A stretch of 64,000 nt of DNA from NCBI RefSeq assembly GCF_907163105.1, contig NZ_OU015321.1:1937001-2001000 (forward strand), in the 5' to 3' direction. Within the stretch, counting starts at the first letter, position 1. Each line of letters starts with the position of its first letter. The notes under the pieces were generated by a model. That model was not told the origin of the DNA and made no database searches. It was given only the letters and a program-made list of their open reading frames with translations. Origin of the DNA: Cloacibacterium caeni. GTDB lineage: Bacteria; Bacteroidota; Bacteroidia; Flavobacteriales; Weeksellaceae. Of this stretch, positions 19,220 to 27,056 are shown piece after piece. The translations under genes were made by a program, and so were the position numbers.

Positions 19220-20455
19220 TTATTGCGCTTTTTTATTTTTCACAAAAAACGATAATCCAATTCCCAAAGCTATTAAAACCAAAGCTACTTTATAGGCATA
19301 TAATCCTGCATCTTCAGAGAAATGGTCTTTCATGTAAGCGGTAATTTGAGGTCCTAAAATTCCTCCAACTCCCCAAGCTGTAAGTGCTGCTCCGTAAACT
19401 ATCGGCATCAGTTTTGTTCCAAAAAAATCTTTGATTAAAGAAGGTAAAGCGCCGAAACCTCCTCCATAATTCAGTAAAATCAAACAAACACCCACAGAAA
19501 ATAGAACAGGAGATTTAATAAAAATCAAGGAAGCAAAAACGCCCATTTCTATTAAAAGTAATAATCTGAAAGTGGTTACTCTTCCTAATTTATCTGAAAT
19601 ACTTCCCCAGAAAAATCTTCCTAAACCATTAAATAATGCACTGATTGCAATTAAAGTAGCTCCACTTTTTTCTAGCGTTGCGGTGTCAATATTTACGTTT
19701 TCGGCTTTCAATAAGTCTTGTAATAATGGAGATTGAAACGAAATAAAAATCATTCCTGCAACTACATTAAACATGAAAATCAACCAAATGAAAATAAAAT
19801 TTGGAGAGAGAATTTCTTTGCTAGCACTTAATTTTTCGGCTGAAATTTCTGTAGTTTTTTCTTCTACTGGTAAATTTAGAAAATTGGCAAAAAACGGTAA
19901 AAGCACCAAAAGAGTAATTCCAATTGCAAGAAAAGTTTTGGCTAAATCTTTTTCAAAATATTCTAAAAAAATCGGGGCGAGAAGTTTCGACATGAGCAAT
20001 GCGCCCAATCCAAATCCCATTACCACCATTCCAGTAACCAAACCTTGTTTGTCTGGAAACCATTTAGAAACCGTAGCAACTGGCGTTACATAAGCCAAAC
20101 CTAAACCAATTCCGCCCACAATTCCATACCCGAAATACAGCAACCACAAACTCTCGTTTTGCAAAGCGAAATAAGAAATAATATAACCAAAAGAGTAAAG
20201 AAATGCTCCTATTAACGCTAATTTTCTCGGCCCAAATTTCTGTAAATTTTGTCCGCCCCAACTTGCAGTTACCCCCAACATGAAAATGGCTAAACTAAAT
20301 GCCCAAGCTGTTTCTGAATTGCTCCAGCCAAAAGTTTCGGAGACGGTTTTCTGGAAAAAACTCCACGCGTAAACTGTTCCTAAACACAGATGTACTAAAG
20401 TCGCCATTACGGCAATAAACCATCTTTTTCCCGAATTCTGCATAGCACTTTTCAT
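19220..20455 (-). CDS. MFS transporter, OFA (oxalate/formate antiporter-like) family
   Basis: 411 residues with twelve transmembrane segments. The N-terminal signature HLCLGTVYAWSFFQ (about 22-35) and the motif YGIVGGIGLGLAYVTPVATVSKWFPD (start about 109; glycines and proline conserved) are characteristic of the OFA family of the major facilitator superfamily. The substrate, probably a small mono- or dicarboxylate, cannot be read from the sequence. A TAnnTTTG element lies just upstream, so it is transcribed alone. Confidence 0.82.
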   Translation of the reverse strand: MKSAMQNSGKRWFIAVMATLVHLCLGTVYAWSFFQKTVSETFGWSNSETAWAFSLAIFMLGVTASWGGQNLQKFGPRKLALIGAFLYSFGYIISYFALQNESLWLLYFGYGIVGGIGLGLAYVTPVATVSKWFPDKQGLVTGMVVMGFGLGALLMSKLLAPIFLEYFEKDLAKTFLAIGITLLVLLPFFANFLNLPVEEKTTEISAEKLSASKEILSPNFIFIWLIFMFNVVAGMIFISFQSPLLQDLLKAENVNIDTATLEKSGATLIAISALFNGLGRFFWGSISDKLGRVTTFRLLLLIEMGVFASLIFIKSPVLFSVGVCLILLNYGGGFGALPSLIKDFFGTKLMPIVYGAALTAWGVGGILGPQITAYMKDHFSEDAGLYAYKVALVLIALGIGLSFFVKNKKAQ

Positions 20456-20471
20456 ATATAATTTGACGATG

Positions 20472-20479
20472 CAAAATTA
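20472..20479 (-). promoter_or_regulatory. Promoter -7 element of the MFS gene
   Basis: TAATTTTG on the minus strand, 16 nt before the start codon. Confidence 0.5.
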
Positions 20480-20538
20480 TCACTTGAAAAATCTTCCAGA
20501 AATTTTATGTGGCTGAATTATCGCAGGTTTTCAAAATT

Positions 20539-21630
20539 TTATTTACCTAAATTATTTTTAAAATCCTCTATTCTAAAATCTGTAGCGGCATTTCCTTTTT
20601 CTATTTTTTCTTTAGAATACAGTCGGTAATCGTTTTCGGTTTTATCGAGAAGATAATCATAAGGTCCAACTGAGGAAATTAATTTTACCAAAACAGGCGA
20701 AATTTCTAGCGTAATAAACATCATCATAATTAAAAATGACGCAAGAGCCATAATGGAATTAGTGTCTCCCAATTCAGAAAGCGCTTGTAATCTCGCAGCA
20801 AAACCATCAAATTTATTTTCTGCTTGTTCAGAATTTTTCTGTTCGGTTTGTAGATTTTGATACACACCAGAAATTTGAGAATCCAGATATTTCAATCTCG
20901 GCTCCATTTGTTTTTGGTAATTTTCTAAATCTTTTCTGCGTTGTTCTTTCAATTCAGATTTTCTTTTAGCATTCGTTCCGAAGCCAACTTTTCCTGAAGT
21001 TAAACCCGTTTTTGTTCCTAGAATTTCTTTTTCTAACTCCACCGCAGCAGAATCGTAAGAAGCTTGATATGTGGCAATTTGTTTCTGAATTTTCTGTTTT
21101 TCTTCTGCAAAAGGACCAGATTGTTGCAAAATTCTACCGTTCATGGTTTTCTGCAATTCGGTTTTATTTCTTTGAATAATGGTATTGAGTTGCTTATTGA
21201 CTTCTTTTTCAAAAATTTTCAATTCCAAAGGCTTTGAAATCACAATTCCAAGAAAAGTTGCCAAAATCAAACGCGGAACTGCCATGAAAAATTGATTCCA
21301 AAAACTACCCGTTTTTTTGATGGAAGAGACAATATATCTATCGAGATTAAAAATCATGAGTCCCCATAAAATCCCAAATCCAGAGGAAATCCAAACATCT
21401 TCGAAAACGGTAAACATGGCATAACTTGCTGAAAGTGTAGCAAAAACAGCAGTGAAAAGTACAATTCCGCCAATTCCTGCGTATTTATTCCATTCGCTGG
21501 GCGATTTTTGTAAAATATGAATATTAGAACCAGAACACATCATCAGAAATTTCTGAAATCCGTTCATTTGGTGATACATTCCATTTTTGGTAGGAATATT
21601 TCTATCTGGAGTTTGCGTTTTATTTTCCAT
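20539..21630 (-). CDS. DUF4407 membrane protein
   Basis: 363 residues. The N-terminus contains the conserved MCSGSN-type motif (about 31-36). Transmembrane helices lie at about 50-70, 75-95, 110-130 and again near 275-300, and a long charged coiled-coil region (about 140-265) lies between the third and fourth. This matches DUF4407, a Bacteroidota- and Actinobacteria-rich family of unknown function. It is read alone; a 456-bp intergenic region full of repeats lies upstream. Confidence 0.8.
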   Translation of the reverse strand: MENKTQTPDRNIPTKNGMYHQMNGFQKFLMMCSGSNIHILQKSPSEWNKYAGIGGIVLFTAVFATLSASYAMFTVFEDVWISSGFGILWGLMIFNLDRYIVSSIKKTGSFWNQFFMAVPRLILATFLGIVISKPLELKIFEKEVNKQLNTIIQRNKTELQKTMNGRILQQSGPFAEEKQKIQKQIATYQASYDSAAVELEKEILGTKTGLTSGKVGFGTNAKRKSELKEQRRKDLENYQKQMEPRLKYLDSQISGVYQNLQTEQKNSEQAENKFDGFAARLQALSELGDTNSIMALASFLIMMMFITLEISPVLVKLISSVGPYDYLLDKTENDYRLYSKEKIEKGNAATDFRIEDFKNNLGK

Positions 21631-22086
21631 AGGAATATTTTTTGATTGGTCGAATAATAACGCAACAATGTTACGAATAGTATTAGGTTTTACCCAGTAA
21701 AATGATTGTAAAACTATTTTACAATTTTATTTGACTGAATGTCTGTGGTTTATAAATTTAATTTACAATTTTCGTTTTTTAAATTTTATAGAAAATGGCG
21801 CGAGCGTAGCGAGCGTCAATTGTTTTCAAAATAAAGAACATTTTCAAAATTCCCCAGTCATTGCGAGGAACGAAGCAATCAAGGGTAGATTCAAAAATTT
21901 ATAACTTTTGAAGACTTGGTAGTTTAGAAAAGTGAAAAGAAAAACTTCCCGTGAAATTTAGCCCCGATTGTAGTATTTGTTTGAGCTCTTTTTATACAAT
22001 TTTCGTGGAACTTGCTTTGGCTAATTGTATAAAAAAGCGAGTGCAAAAAGCGGGTCTGTAGTTGTAGAAAAACGGAATCGTGTTGC
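21631..22086. repeat. Gene-free 456-bp region with three interspersed repeat modules
   Basis: No coding signal on either strand. Three modules stand out: GGCGCGAGCGTAGCGAGCG (21797-21815); a hairpin unit GTCATTGCGAGGAACGAAGC followed by AATC (21857-21880, stem ATTGC/GCAAT); and a long structure (about 21960-22075). In the last, a stem GCTCTTTTTATACAATT (21985-22001) with AATTGTATAAAAAAGC (22023-22038) is framed by CCCCG and CGGG. Such modules recur widely in Flavobacteriia intergenic DNA in my knowledge. Confidence 0.6.
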
Positions 22087-22641
22087 TTACTTAATTCTAT
22101 CAGGATTTTGTTTTAAAAAACTTGCCCAACCGGTGTAATTTTTATCATTTTCAGGTTTTCCTAGATTGAAACTGTGACAAACCGCCACTGCTAAACCATC
22201 AGAAGCATCTAGATATTTGGTGGGAAATTCTTTCATCGCAAGAAGATTTTGTAGCATTCCTGCTACTTGTTCTTTGCTGGCGTTTCCGTTTCCCGTAATC
22301 GCCATTTTTACTTTTTTGGGAGAATATTCGGTGATAGGAATATCACGATGAAGACTTGCAGCCATTGCCACACCTTGAGCTCTTCCTAGTTTGAGCATAG
22401 ATTGCACGTTTTTCCCGAAAAATGGAGCTTCTAGCGCAACTTCGTCTGGATGAAATTCATCAATCAAGGCTAAAGTTTTGTCAAAAATCCTTTTGAGTTT
22501 CGTTTCATGATTGGGTTCTTTTTTCATTACCAATTCTTCGATGGCAATGAGTTTCATTTTTCCTTTATGAACAGAAATTATTCCGAAACCCATTACAGAA
22601 GTTCCCGGGTCTATTCCCAAAATGATTTTTTCGGCTTGCAT
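22087..22641 (-). CDS. ruvC: Holliday junction endonuclease RuvC
   Basis: RuvC cuts Holliday junctions during recombinational repair together with RuvAB. The 184-residue RNase H-fold protein keeps the four acidic catalytic residues: Asp11 in GIDPGT, Glu71 in ALEAPFFGKN, and Asp145 and Asp148 in DASDGLAVA. Normal length. The promoter element TACATTTG ends only 4 nt before the ATG, so the mRNA is probably leaderless or nearly so. ruvA and ruvB are not in the window. Confidence 0.95.
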   Translation of the reverse strand: MQAEKIILGIDPGTSVMGFGIISVHKGKMKLIAIEELVMKKEPNHETKLKRIFDKTLALIDEFHPDEVALEAPFFGKNVQSMLKLGRAQGVAMAASLHRDIPITEYSPKKVKMAITGNGNASKEQVAGMLQNLLAMKEFPTKYLDASDGLAVAVCHSFNLGKPENDKNYTGWASFLKQNPDRIK

Positions 22642-22645
22642 AAAG

Positions 22646-22653
22646 CAAATGTA
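22646..22653 (-). promoter_or_regulatory. Promoter -7 element of ruvC, very close to the start codon
   Basis: TACATTTG on the minus strand, followed by CTTT and then ATG. Since Bacteroidota transcripts begin a few bases after this element, the transcript should start at or next to the ATG. Confidence 0.55.
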
Positions 22654-22678
22654 GAGATTTTTTTCTTTAGAAATAAAG

Positions 22679-23728
22679 CTATCTCACGTTAGAATTTTTA
22701 TAATTTCTAATTACGAAATTGAGTCCAGTTTCTAGAATTTCGCCCATAGATTCACATTTTTTAAACTGAATACTATAAGTAAGTTTGTGCAATCCTGCTT
22801 TCAATTCTTCTACATGTTCTGGTTTAGAAATCTCATCTCTTTTCATAATTTCTAACAAATGAGGCAACCTTCCGTCTGTACTGGCGCGTTTAGCAATGGC
22901 AGAACGAACTTCTTTTCGGTATTGTTCTATGGAATTGGGTTTAAGTCTATCATAAACCATTTCTACCATTTTTTTATTTTCTTTGAAATATTGAGGCAGA
23001 TAAATTTTGAGATTTCCTTCGTAGCATTGTTGGTCAAAATCAATCGGACGAATTCTATACACCACTTGGTCAAAATCATGTGCAGGAATCACCACGTAAT
23101 TGTAAGAACGCATATCTCCGAGTAAACCTATAAGACATCTTTCGTTAAATTTCACAAATTCTTTGGCAATTTGAGCTTTTTCTTGAGGTGAACAAAGGTC
23201 TAAATGCTTTTCTATAAAGACATCTCCAGGAATTCCTAAAATATGTTCCTCAATTAAAGTGTCTTTGTACAAAAGGAAATTAATACGATTTGGAGACAAA
23301 ATTTCTTCTAGTTCCAGTCCATAAATCCTAGAAGCATCTGCTTTTTTAATGTAAAAATTGGTATAATTATCATTCAGAATATTTCTTACTCTAATTCTGA
23401 ACGGTTTAGAATTCCCAAACGTACAAAAATGAATAGAATCTACCTTCAAAAAAGGGAGTACATCTACATCTCCATCAGAGTGTAAAAGCGTGTAAATTTT
23501 ATTAAGATTGGCTTCGATTTCGGCGTGTTCAAATTCTGGGTAATACACATTGAGCCAAAGTGTGTCCTTGCCTTCTTTATCATGAACAGGCATATAATCT
23601 GAAAAACGCAATAAATCATCATAATAAAATCTGATATTGGTAAGTCGATGATTTTTTTCCAAATAATCCATCAATTCTGGATTTACGGGATACATTGGTT
23701 TTCTGAATTCTATTTTTACGTCTTTCAT
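22679..23728 (-). CDS. Conserved protein of unknown function with kinase-like catalytic motifs
   Basis: 349 residues, no signal peptide or membrane segment. I do not recognise a named family. The segment GLLGDMRSYN (201-210) has the D-x-x-x-x-N spacing of protein-kinase-like catalytic loops (Asp205, Asn210), and about 20 residues later IRPIDFDQQ offers Asp230/Asp232 like a DFG/DxD metal site. FYIKKA (126-130) could hold the ATP lysine and IEEHILG (159-165) the hinge. This order is that of HipA/aminoglycoside-kinase folds, so a divergent kinase is possible but unproven. It lies 37 bp upstream of ruvC. Confidence 0.65.
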   Translation of the reverse strand: MKDVKIEFRKPMYPVNPELMDYLEKNHRLTNIRFYYDDLLRFSDYMPVHDKEGKDTLWLNVYYPEFEHAEIEANLNKIYTLLHSDGDVDVLPFLKVDSIHFCTFGNSKPFRIRVRNILNDNYTNFYIKKADASRIYGLELEEILSPNRINFLLYKDTLIEEHILGIPGDVFIEKHLDLCSPQEKAQIAKEFVKFNERCLIGLLGDMRSYNYVVIPAHDFDQVVYRIRPIDFDQQCYEGNLKIYLPQYFKENKKMVEMVYDRLKPNSIEQYRKEVRSAIAKRASTDGRLPHLLEIMKRDEISKPEHVEELKAGLHKLTYSIQFKKCESMGEILETGLNFVIRNYKNSNVR

Positions 23729-23747
23729 CCTCCTGAATTTGTCTTTT

Positions 23748-23755
23748 CAAAGATA
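23748..23755 (-). promoter_or_regulatory. Promoter -7 element of the kinase-like gene
   Basis: TATCTTTG on the minus strand, 19 nt before the start codon. Confidence 0.55.
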
Positions 23756-23792
23756 CAAAATCTTTTGTAGAGCTTTTCTTTAACCTCAACAA

Positions 23793-23822
23793 AAAACCTC
23801 CAAGAAAATCTTGAAGGTTAAA
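23793..23822. terminator. Terminator after the desaturase gene
   Basis: AACCTCCAAGA pairs with TCTTGAAGGTT around AAA, with A/T runs on both sides. It lies just past the desaturase stop on the minus strand. Confidence 0.6.
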
Positions 23823-23840
23823 ATATACTGTAATGTATTT

Positions 23841-24896
23841 TTAAGCTTTTACGGGAATGGTTTTCAGTTGTCTGAAAGTAATCATTCTGTAATTTTCTTC
23901 GTCCCAGAGTGTATAAAATGCATATTTAATACTGCTTAATAACGTAATAGTCGTCACATATTTTTGGAAAATTGGATTCTCCTTGCTGCATTTTTCTAAT
24001 TTATAGAAAGGAACTTTCGGAGCCAAATGGTGAATGTGATGATACCCAATATTTCCTGTAAAAAAGTTGAAAATTTTTGGCAATTTATAATAAGAACTTC
24101 CTTTAATTGCTGCTAAAAGATATTGCCAATCTTCTTTCCATGCTTTGTAATTTGGGTCGTGCTGATGTTGCATGTAAAAAAACCAAATCGCCGTAAACGC
24201 AAACGTGATAAGGATAGGAATATATAAAAGTGCCAATTTTTTAAAACCTTCGATAAGGTCAAAAGTCGGCAAACTTAAAATCACTCCTAAAATGGCAAAA
24301 AATCCTAATAAGTATAAATTGGTTCTCAACAGTGTTAAACGCTCTTTTTCCCAACCTTTAAATTTGATAAAAGGAATTCTGTTGTGAATAAAAATGTAGT
24401 AAATCGGTCCCAAAACAAACATTACAGGAACGGAACGATAAATTCTGTATTTAATCTTTCCCCAATTAGAAAGTTCGTTGTATTCTCTCACCGTCAACAA
24501 AGTAACATCTCCGATGGTTCTGGTATCTAATTGACCTTGATGTGCGTGATGATGATTATGAGAACGCGCCCAATATTTGTAAGGAATACACGTCATCAAA
24601 CTCATTAGAAATCCTGTTCTATCATTTTTAGTTCTGTCCGGAAAAAAAGATTGATGTCCGCAATCATGCTGAATAATAAAAATTCTGGTTAAAAATAATC
24701 CTGCCAAAAAGCAAATTCCTAAAGCGCCCCAAAATTGAAATTCATAAACTATGGCTGCCGCTATAAAAAGCAAACCGAAAGGTAAAACCGTTTTCCAAAC
24801 CTCTTTTCTTGCTAATTTTACTTCAGGTGTAGCATAAGGTTTGATGAGTTCCTTCCAGTTTTTTAAGTCGTTAATGATGTTTTGTTCTCCTCTCAT
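23841..24896 (-). CDS. Membrane fatty acid desaturase
   Basis: 351 residues with hydrophobic segments near 37-70, 158-171, 194-212 and 222-242. The three histidine boxes that bind the di-iron centre are present: HDCGH (77-81), HNHHH (113-117) and HHIHH (286-290). This is the integral-membrane acyl-lipid/acyl-CoA desaturase family. The box spacing resembles delta-12/omega-type enzymes, but regioselectivity cannot be assigned. It is divergent from the MBL-fold gene and has its own TAnnTTTG element. Confidence 0.87.
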   Translation of the reverse strand: MRGEQNIINDLKNWKELIKPYATPEVKLARKEVWKTVLPFGLLFIAAAIVYEFQFWGALGICFLAGLFLTRIFIIQHDCGHQSFFPDRTKNDRTGFLMSLMTCIPYKYWARSHNHHHAHQGQLDTRTIGDVTLLTVREYNELSNWGKIKYRIYRSVPVMFVLGPIYYIFIHNRIPFIKFKGWEKERLTLLRTNLYLLGFFAILGVILSLPTFDLIEGFKKLALLYIPILITFAFTAIWFFYMQHQHDPNYKAWKEDWQYLLAAIKGSSYYKLPKIFNFFTGNIGYHHIHHLAPKVPFYKLEKCSKENPIFQKYVTTITLLSSIKYAFYTLWDEENYRMITFRQLKTIPVKA

Positions 24897-24917
24897 TTAA
24901 TTATTATGTTAAAAAGA

Positions 24918-24925
24918 CAAAGATA
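24918..24925 (-). promoter_or_regulatory. Promoter -7 element of the desaturase gene
   Basis: TATCTTTG on the minus strand, 21 nt before the start codon. Confidence 0.55.
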
Positions 24926-25000
24926 TTATTCTATGAATAAAGATTATAAATTTTAAGACTATTTAACGTATAAATAATTAAATTCGTGAAAAATAATATC

Positions 25001-25921
25001 ATGAATCGCAAAGAATTTCTTACCACTTCTCTTGGCGCAACTTTAGGCGTTGCTATTTTACCTCAATTATGGTCTTGTACTTCTCAGAGAACTGTTTTTG
25101 AAGTTTTAAAATCTTCAAAAGGGGACATTTCTAAAATAAGAGGAAATGTAAGCAGTTTCACCAATCGTGGCGGAACCGTAGGTTTGTTAGAAACCAAAGA
25201 TTCATTTGTAGTTATTGATTCTCAATTTCCAGATTTTATTCAACCTTTAATTGACTCTATTTCTCAAGTCAAAGGAAAACCGATTGAGTTTCTTTGCAAC
25301 ACGCATCATCACGGAGATCACACTGCAGGAAATTTCGCTTTTAAAGATTTGACTCAAAAAATTGTGGCACAAAAGAATGTTCCAGAATTGCAGAAAAATG
25401 CAGCAGAACTCGCTAAAAATGTAGACAAACAAGTTTACGCCAATATTTTATTTGAAGACCAATATCTTATCAAATCTGGTGGAGAAAGAGTAACCGCTTA
25501 TCATTTCGGAGCGGGACATACATTTGGAGATGCAATGTATCATTTCGAAAAAGACAATGTGGTTCACATGGGAGATTTAATGTTCATCAACATGATTCCT
25601 GTTTATCGCGTAAAAGATGGTTCTAATTTTAGAAGTTGGATTTCTGTTTTAGAAAAAGCTATTTCTACTTTTGATAAAGACACTTTATTTATTTTCGGAC
25701 ATGCTCCAGATAAATCTTTAACCAAAGGAAATCTAGAAAATCTCACCGAAATGAGAAATTTCTTAGAAGCAAGCGCAGATTTTATTAAAAAATCTCTCGC
25801 CGAAGGAAAAACCACAGAACAACTTACTAAAAATCTAGTAATTCCAAAATTTGAACACCGAAAAGCCATGAACAAAGATTTCACCAAAACCTTTGTAGAA
25901 GGAATTGCAAGTCAGTTGTAA
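25001..25921 (+). CDS. MBL-fold metallo-hydrolase lipoprotein
   Basis: 306 residues from the ATG at 25001. A GTG 15 bp upstream is also in frame, but the ATG gives a cleaner export signal. The N-terminus MNRKEFL with a hydrophobic stretch and LWSC suggests an Arg-Lys Tat-like signal and lipidation at Cys26. The zinc motif THHHGDH (101-107) supplies His102, His104, Asp106 and His107. Later metal ligands are HFGAGHTFGD (about 163-172) and the C-terminal FGHAPD (about 232-237). Family activity is hydrolysis of lactams, thioesters or similar bonds; substrate unknown. Confidence 0.82.
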   Translation: MNRKEFLTTSLGATLGVAILPQLWSCTSQRTVFEVLKSSKGDISKIRGNVSSFTNRGGTVGLLETKDSFVVIDSQFPDFIQPLIDSISQVKGKPIEFLCNTHHHGDHTAGNFAFKDLTQKIVAQKNVPELQKNAAELAKNVDKQVYANILFEDQYLIKSGGERVTAYHFGAGHTFGDAMYHFEKDNVVHMGDLMFINMIPVYRVKDGSNFRSWISVLEKAISTFDKDTLFIFGHAPDKSLTKGNLENLTEMRNFLEASADFIKKSLAEGKTTEQLTKNLVIPKFEHRKAMNKDFTKTFVEGIASQL

Positions 25922-26062
25922 AATTTACCAATTTTCAGTGCAAAATATTTATTGAAAAGTTTAATTATATAATGATTCTTGTCATGTTTATTTATTAATT
26001 GCAGCATGTAAGTTGAACATTTTGTTTAATAGTTTGTAACTTTAAATACCAATTTTACAAAC

Positions 26063-26986
26063 ATGAAAACAAAATTATTTTCTCTGATTTTAGTGTTGGT
26101 TTTTTATTCTTTACCTTCTCAATTCTTGGTAAATGACAGTTTTGAAACTGATGCTTTAGGAACTTTACCTTCTGGTTACACCATTAAATATAACGGAACA
26201 GGAACTGCAAATCAAAAAGTGGTAAATACTGTAGTGAAAAATGGTGCACAATCTCTACAACTAGAAGGAGCAGGTAGCTGGTCTGCGGAACTCTATAGAA
26301 CAATTACTTTTCCACAATTGGTAACGGTAGAAACTTTTATTAATGTAGATTTAGCCGCAAATGGCCTTTCTGCGGGAATTGGAATTGGAGATTTAAACAT
26401 AGGAACTTGGGGAACTAGAGTTTCAAGATTAGAGTTTACAAGTTCGGGAGGAATTAGACAAATTGAAATCACTTCTTATAAGGGAAGTTTTGGCCCTAGA
26501 TATTTGTTAATGGTTAATTACCAACCTAACACTTGGTATCACATCAAAATTGAACATAATTTAAACACCAAAAAAGCCAAAGTATATATCGATGGAAATC
26601 TCATGACGGGAAATTACAACAGTCAAGATTATACAGAATTTGATTTAGAACCTACCGTTACTCCTATACATTTACAATTGTTAGCAGGAAATGCAGGAAC
26701 AGCTAGAGCAATGTTTGATGATGTAAAAGTTTATGTAACCTCTGCTTTATCCGTAAATGATATTCCAAAAAATGAAGGCTATTTATATCTTTCTGAATCT
26801 CAAAATGAATTAATACTCAAAAACTTAAAAACGCCTCTAGAATACAACCTTTACAATGCTTCTGGCAAACTTATTAAAAAAGGAGAAATGAAAAATACTT
26901 TAAACATATCTGAGCTTCCAAAAGGAGTTTATATTTTCACTTCTTCGGATGCATCTTTTTCAAAGAAATTTTTGAAAACAAAATAG
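26063..26986 (+). CDS. T9SS type A cargo protein with LamG/concanavalin-like fold
   Basis: 307 residues. The signal peptide ends near residue 19 (LPSQ-F). Residues about 20-230 form a beta-sandwich region with WYHIKIEHNLNTKKAKVYIDG-like strands typical of LamG/concanavalin A-like domains. The C-terminal about 75 residues carry the type A sorting pattern: LYNASGKLIKKGE, then LPKGVYIFT and a basic end. The protein should be secreted and possibly anchored through the type IX system. The ligand, perhaps carbohydrate, is unknown. Confidence 0.8.
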   Translation: MKTKLFSLILVLVFYSLPSQFLVNDSFETDALGTLPSGYTIKYNGTGTANQKVVNTVVKNGAQSLQLEGAGSWSAELYRTITFPQLVTVETFINVDLAANGLSAGIGIGDLNIGTWGTRVSRLEFTSSGGIRQIEITSYKGSFGPRYLLMVNYQPNTWYHIKIEHNLNTKKAKVYIDGNLMTGNYNSQDYTEFDLEPTVTPIHLQLLAGNAGTARAMFDDVKVYVTSALSVNDIPKNEGYLYLSESQNELILKNLKTPLEYNLYNASGKLIKKGEMKNTLNISELPKGVYIFTSSDASFSKKFLKTK

Positions 26987-27004
26987 AATAATCCTTACAA
27001 CAAA

Positions 27005-27032
27005 AAAATCTCCAGAAAATTCTGGAGATTTT
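27005..27032. terminator. Bidirectional terminator between the T9SS type A gene and icmF
   Basis: AAAATCTCCAGAA and TTCTGGAGATTTT are perfect arms flanked by A/T runs. A second small stem, AGCCGAA/TTCGGCT, lies right beside it at the end of icmF. Confidence 0.7.
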
Positions 27033-27056
27033 AAATTTTTGGAAGCCGAACTTCGG

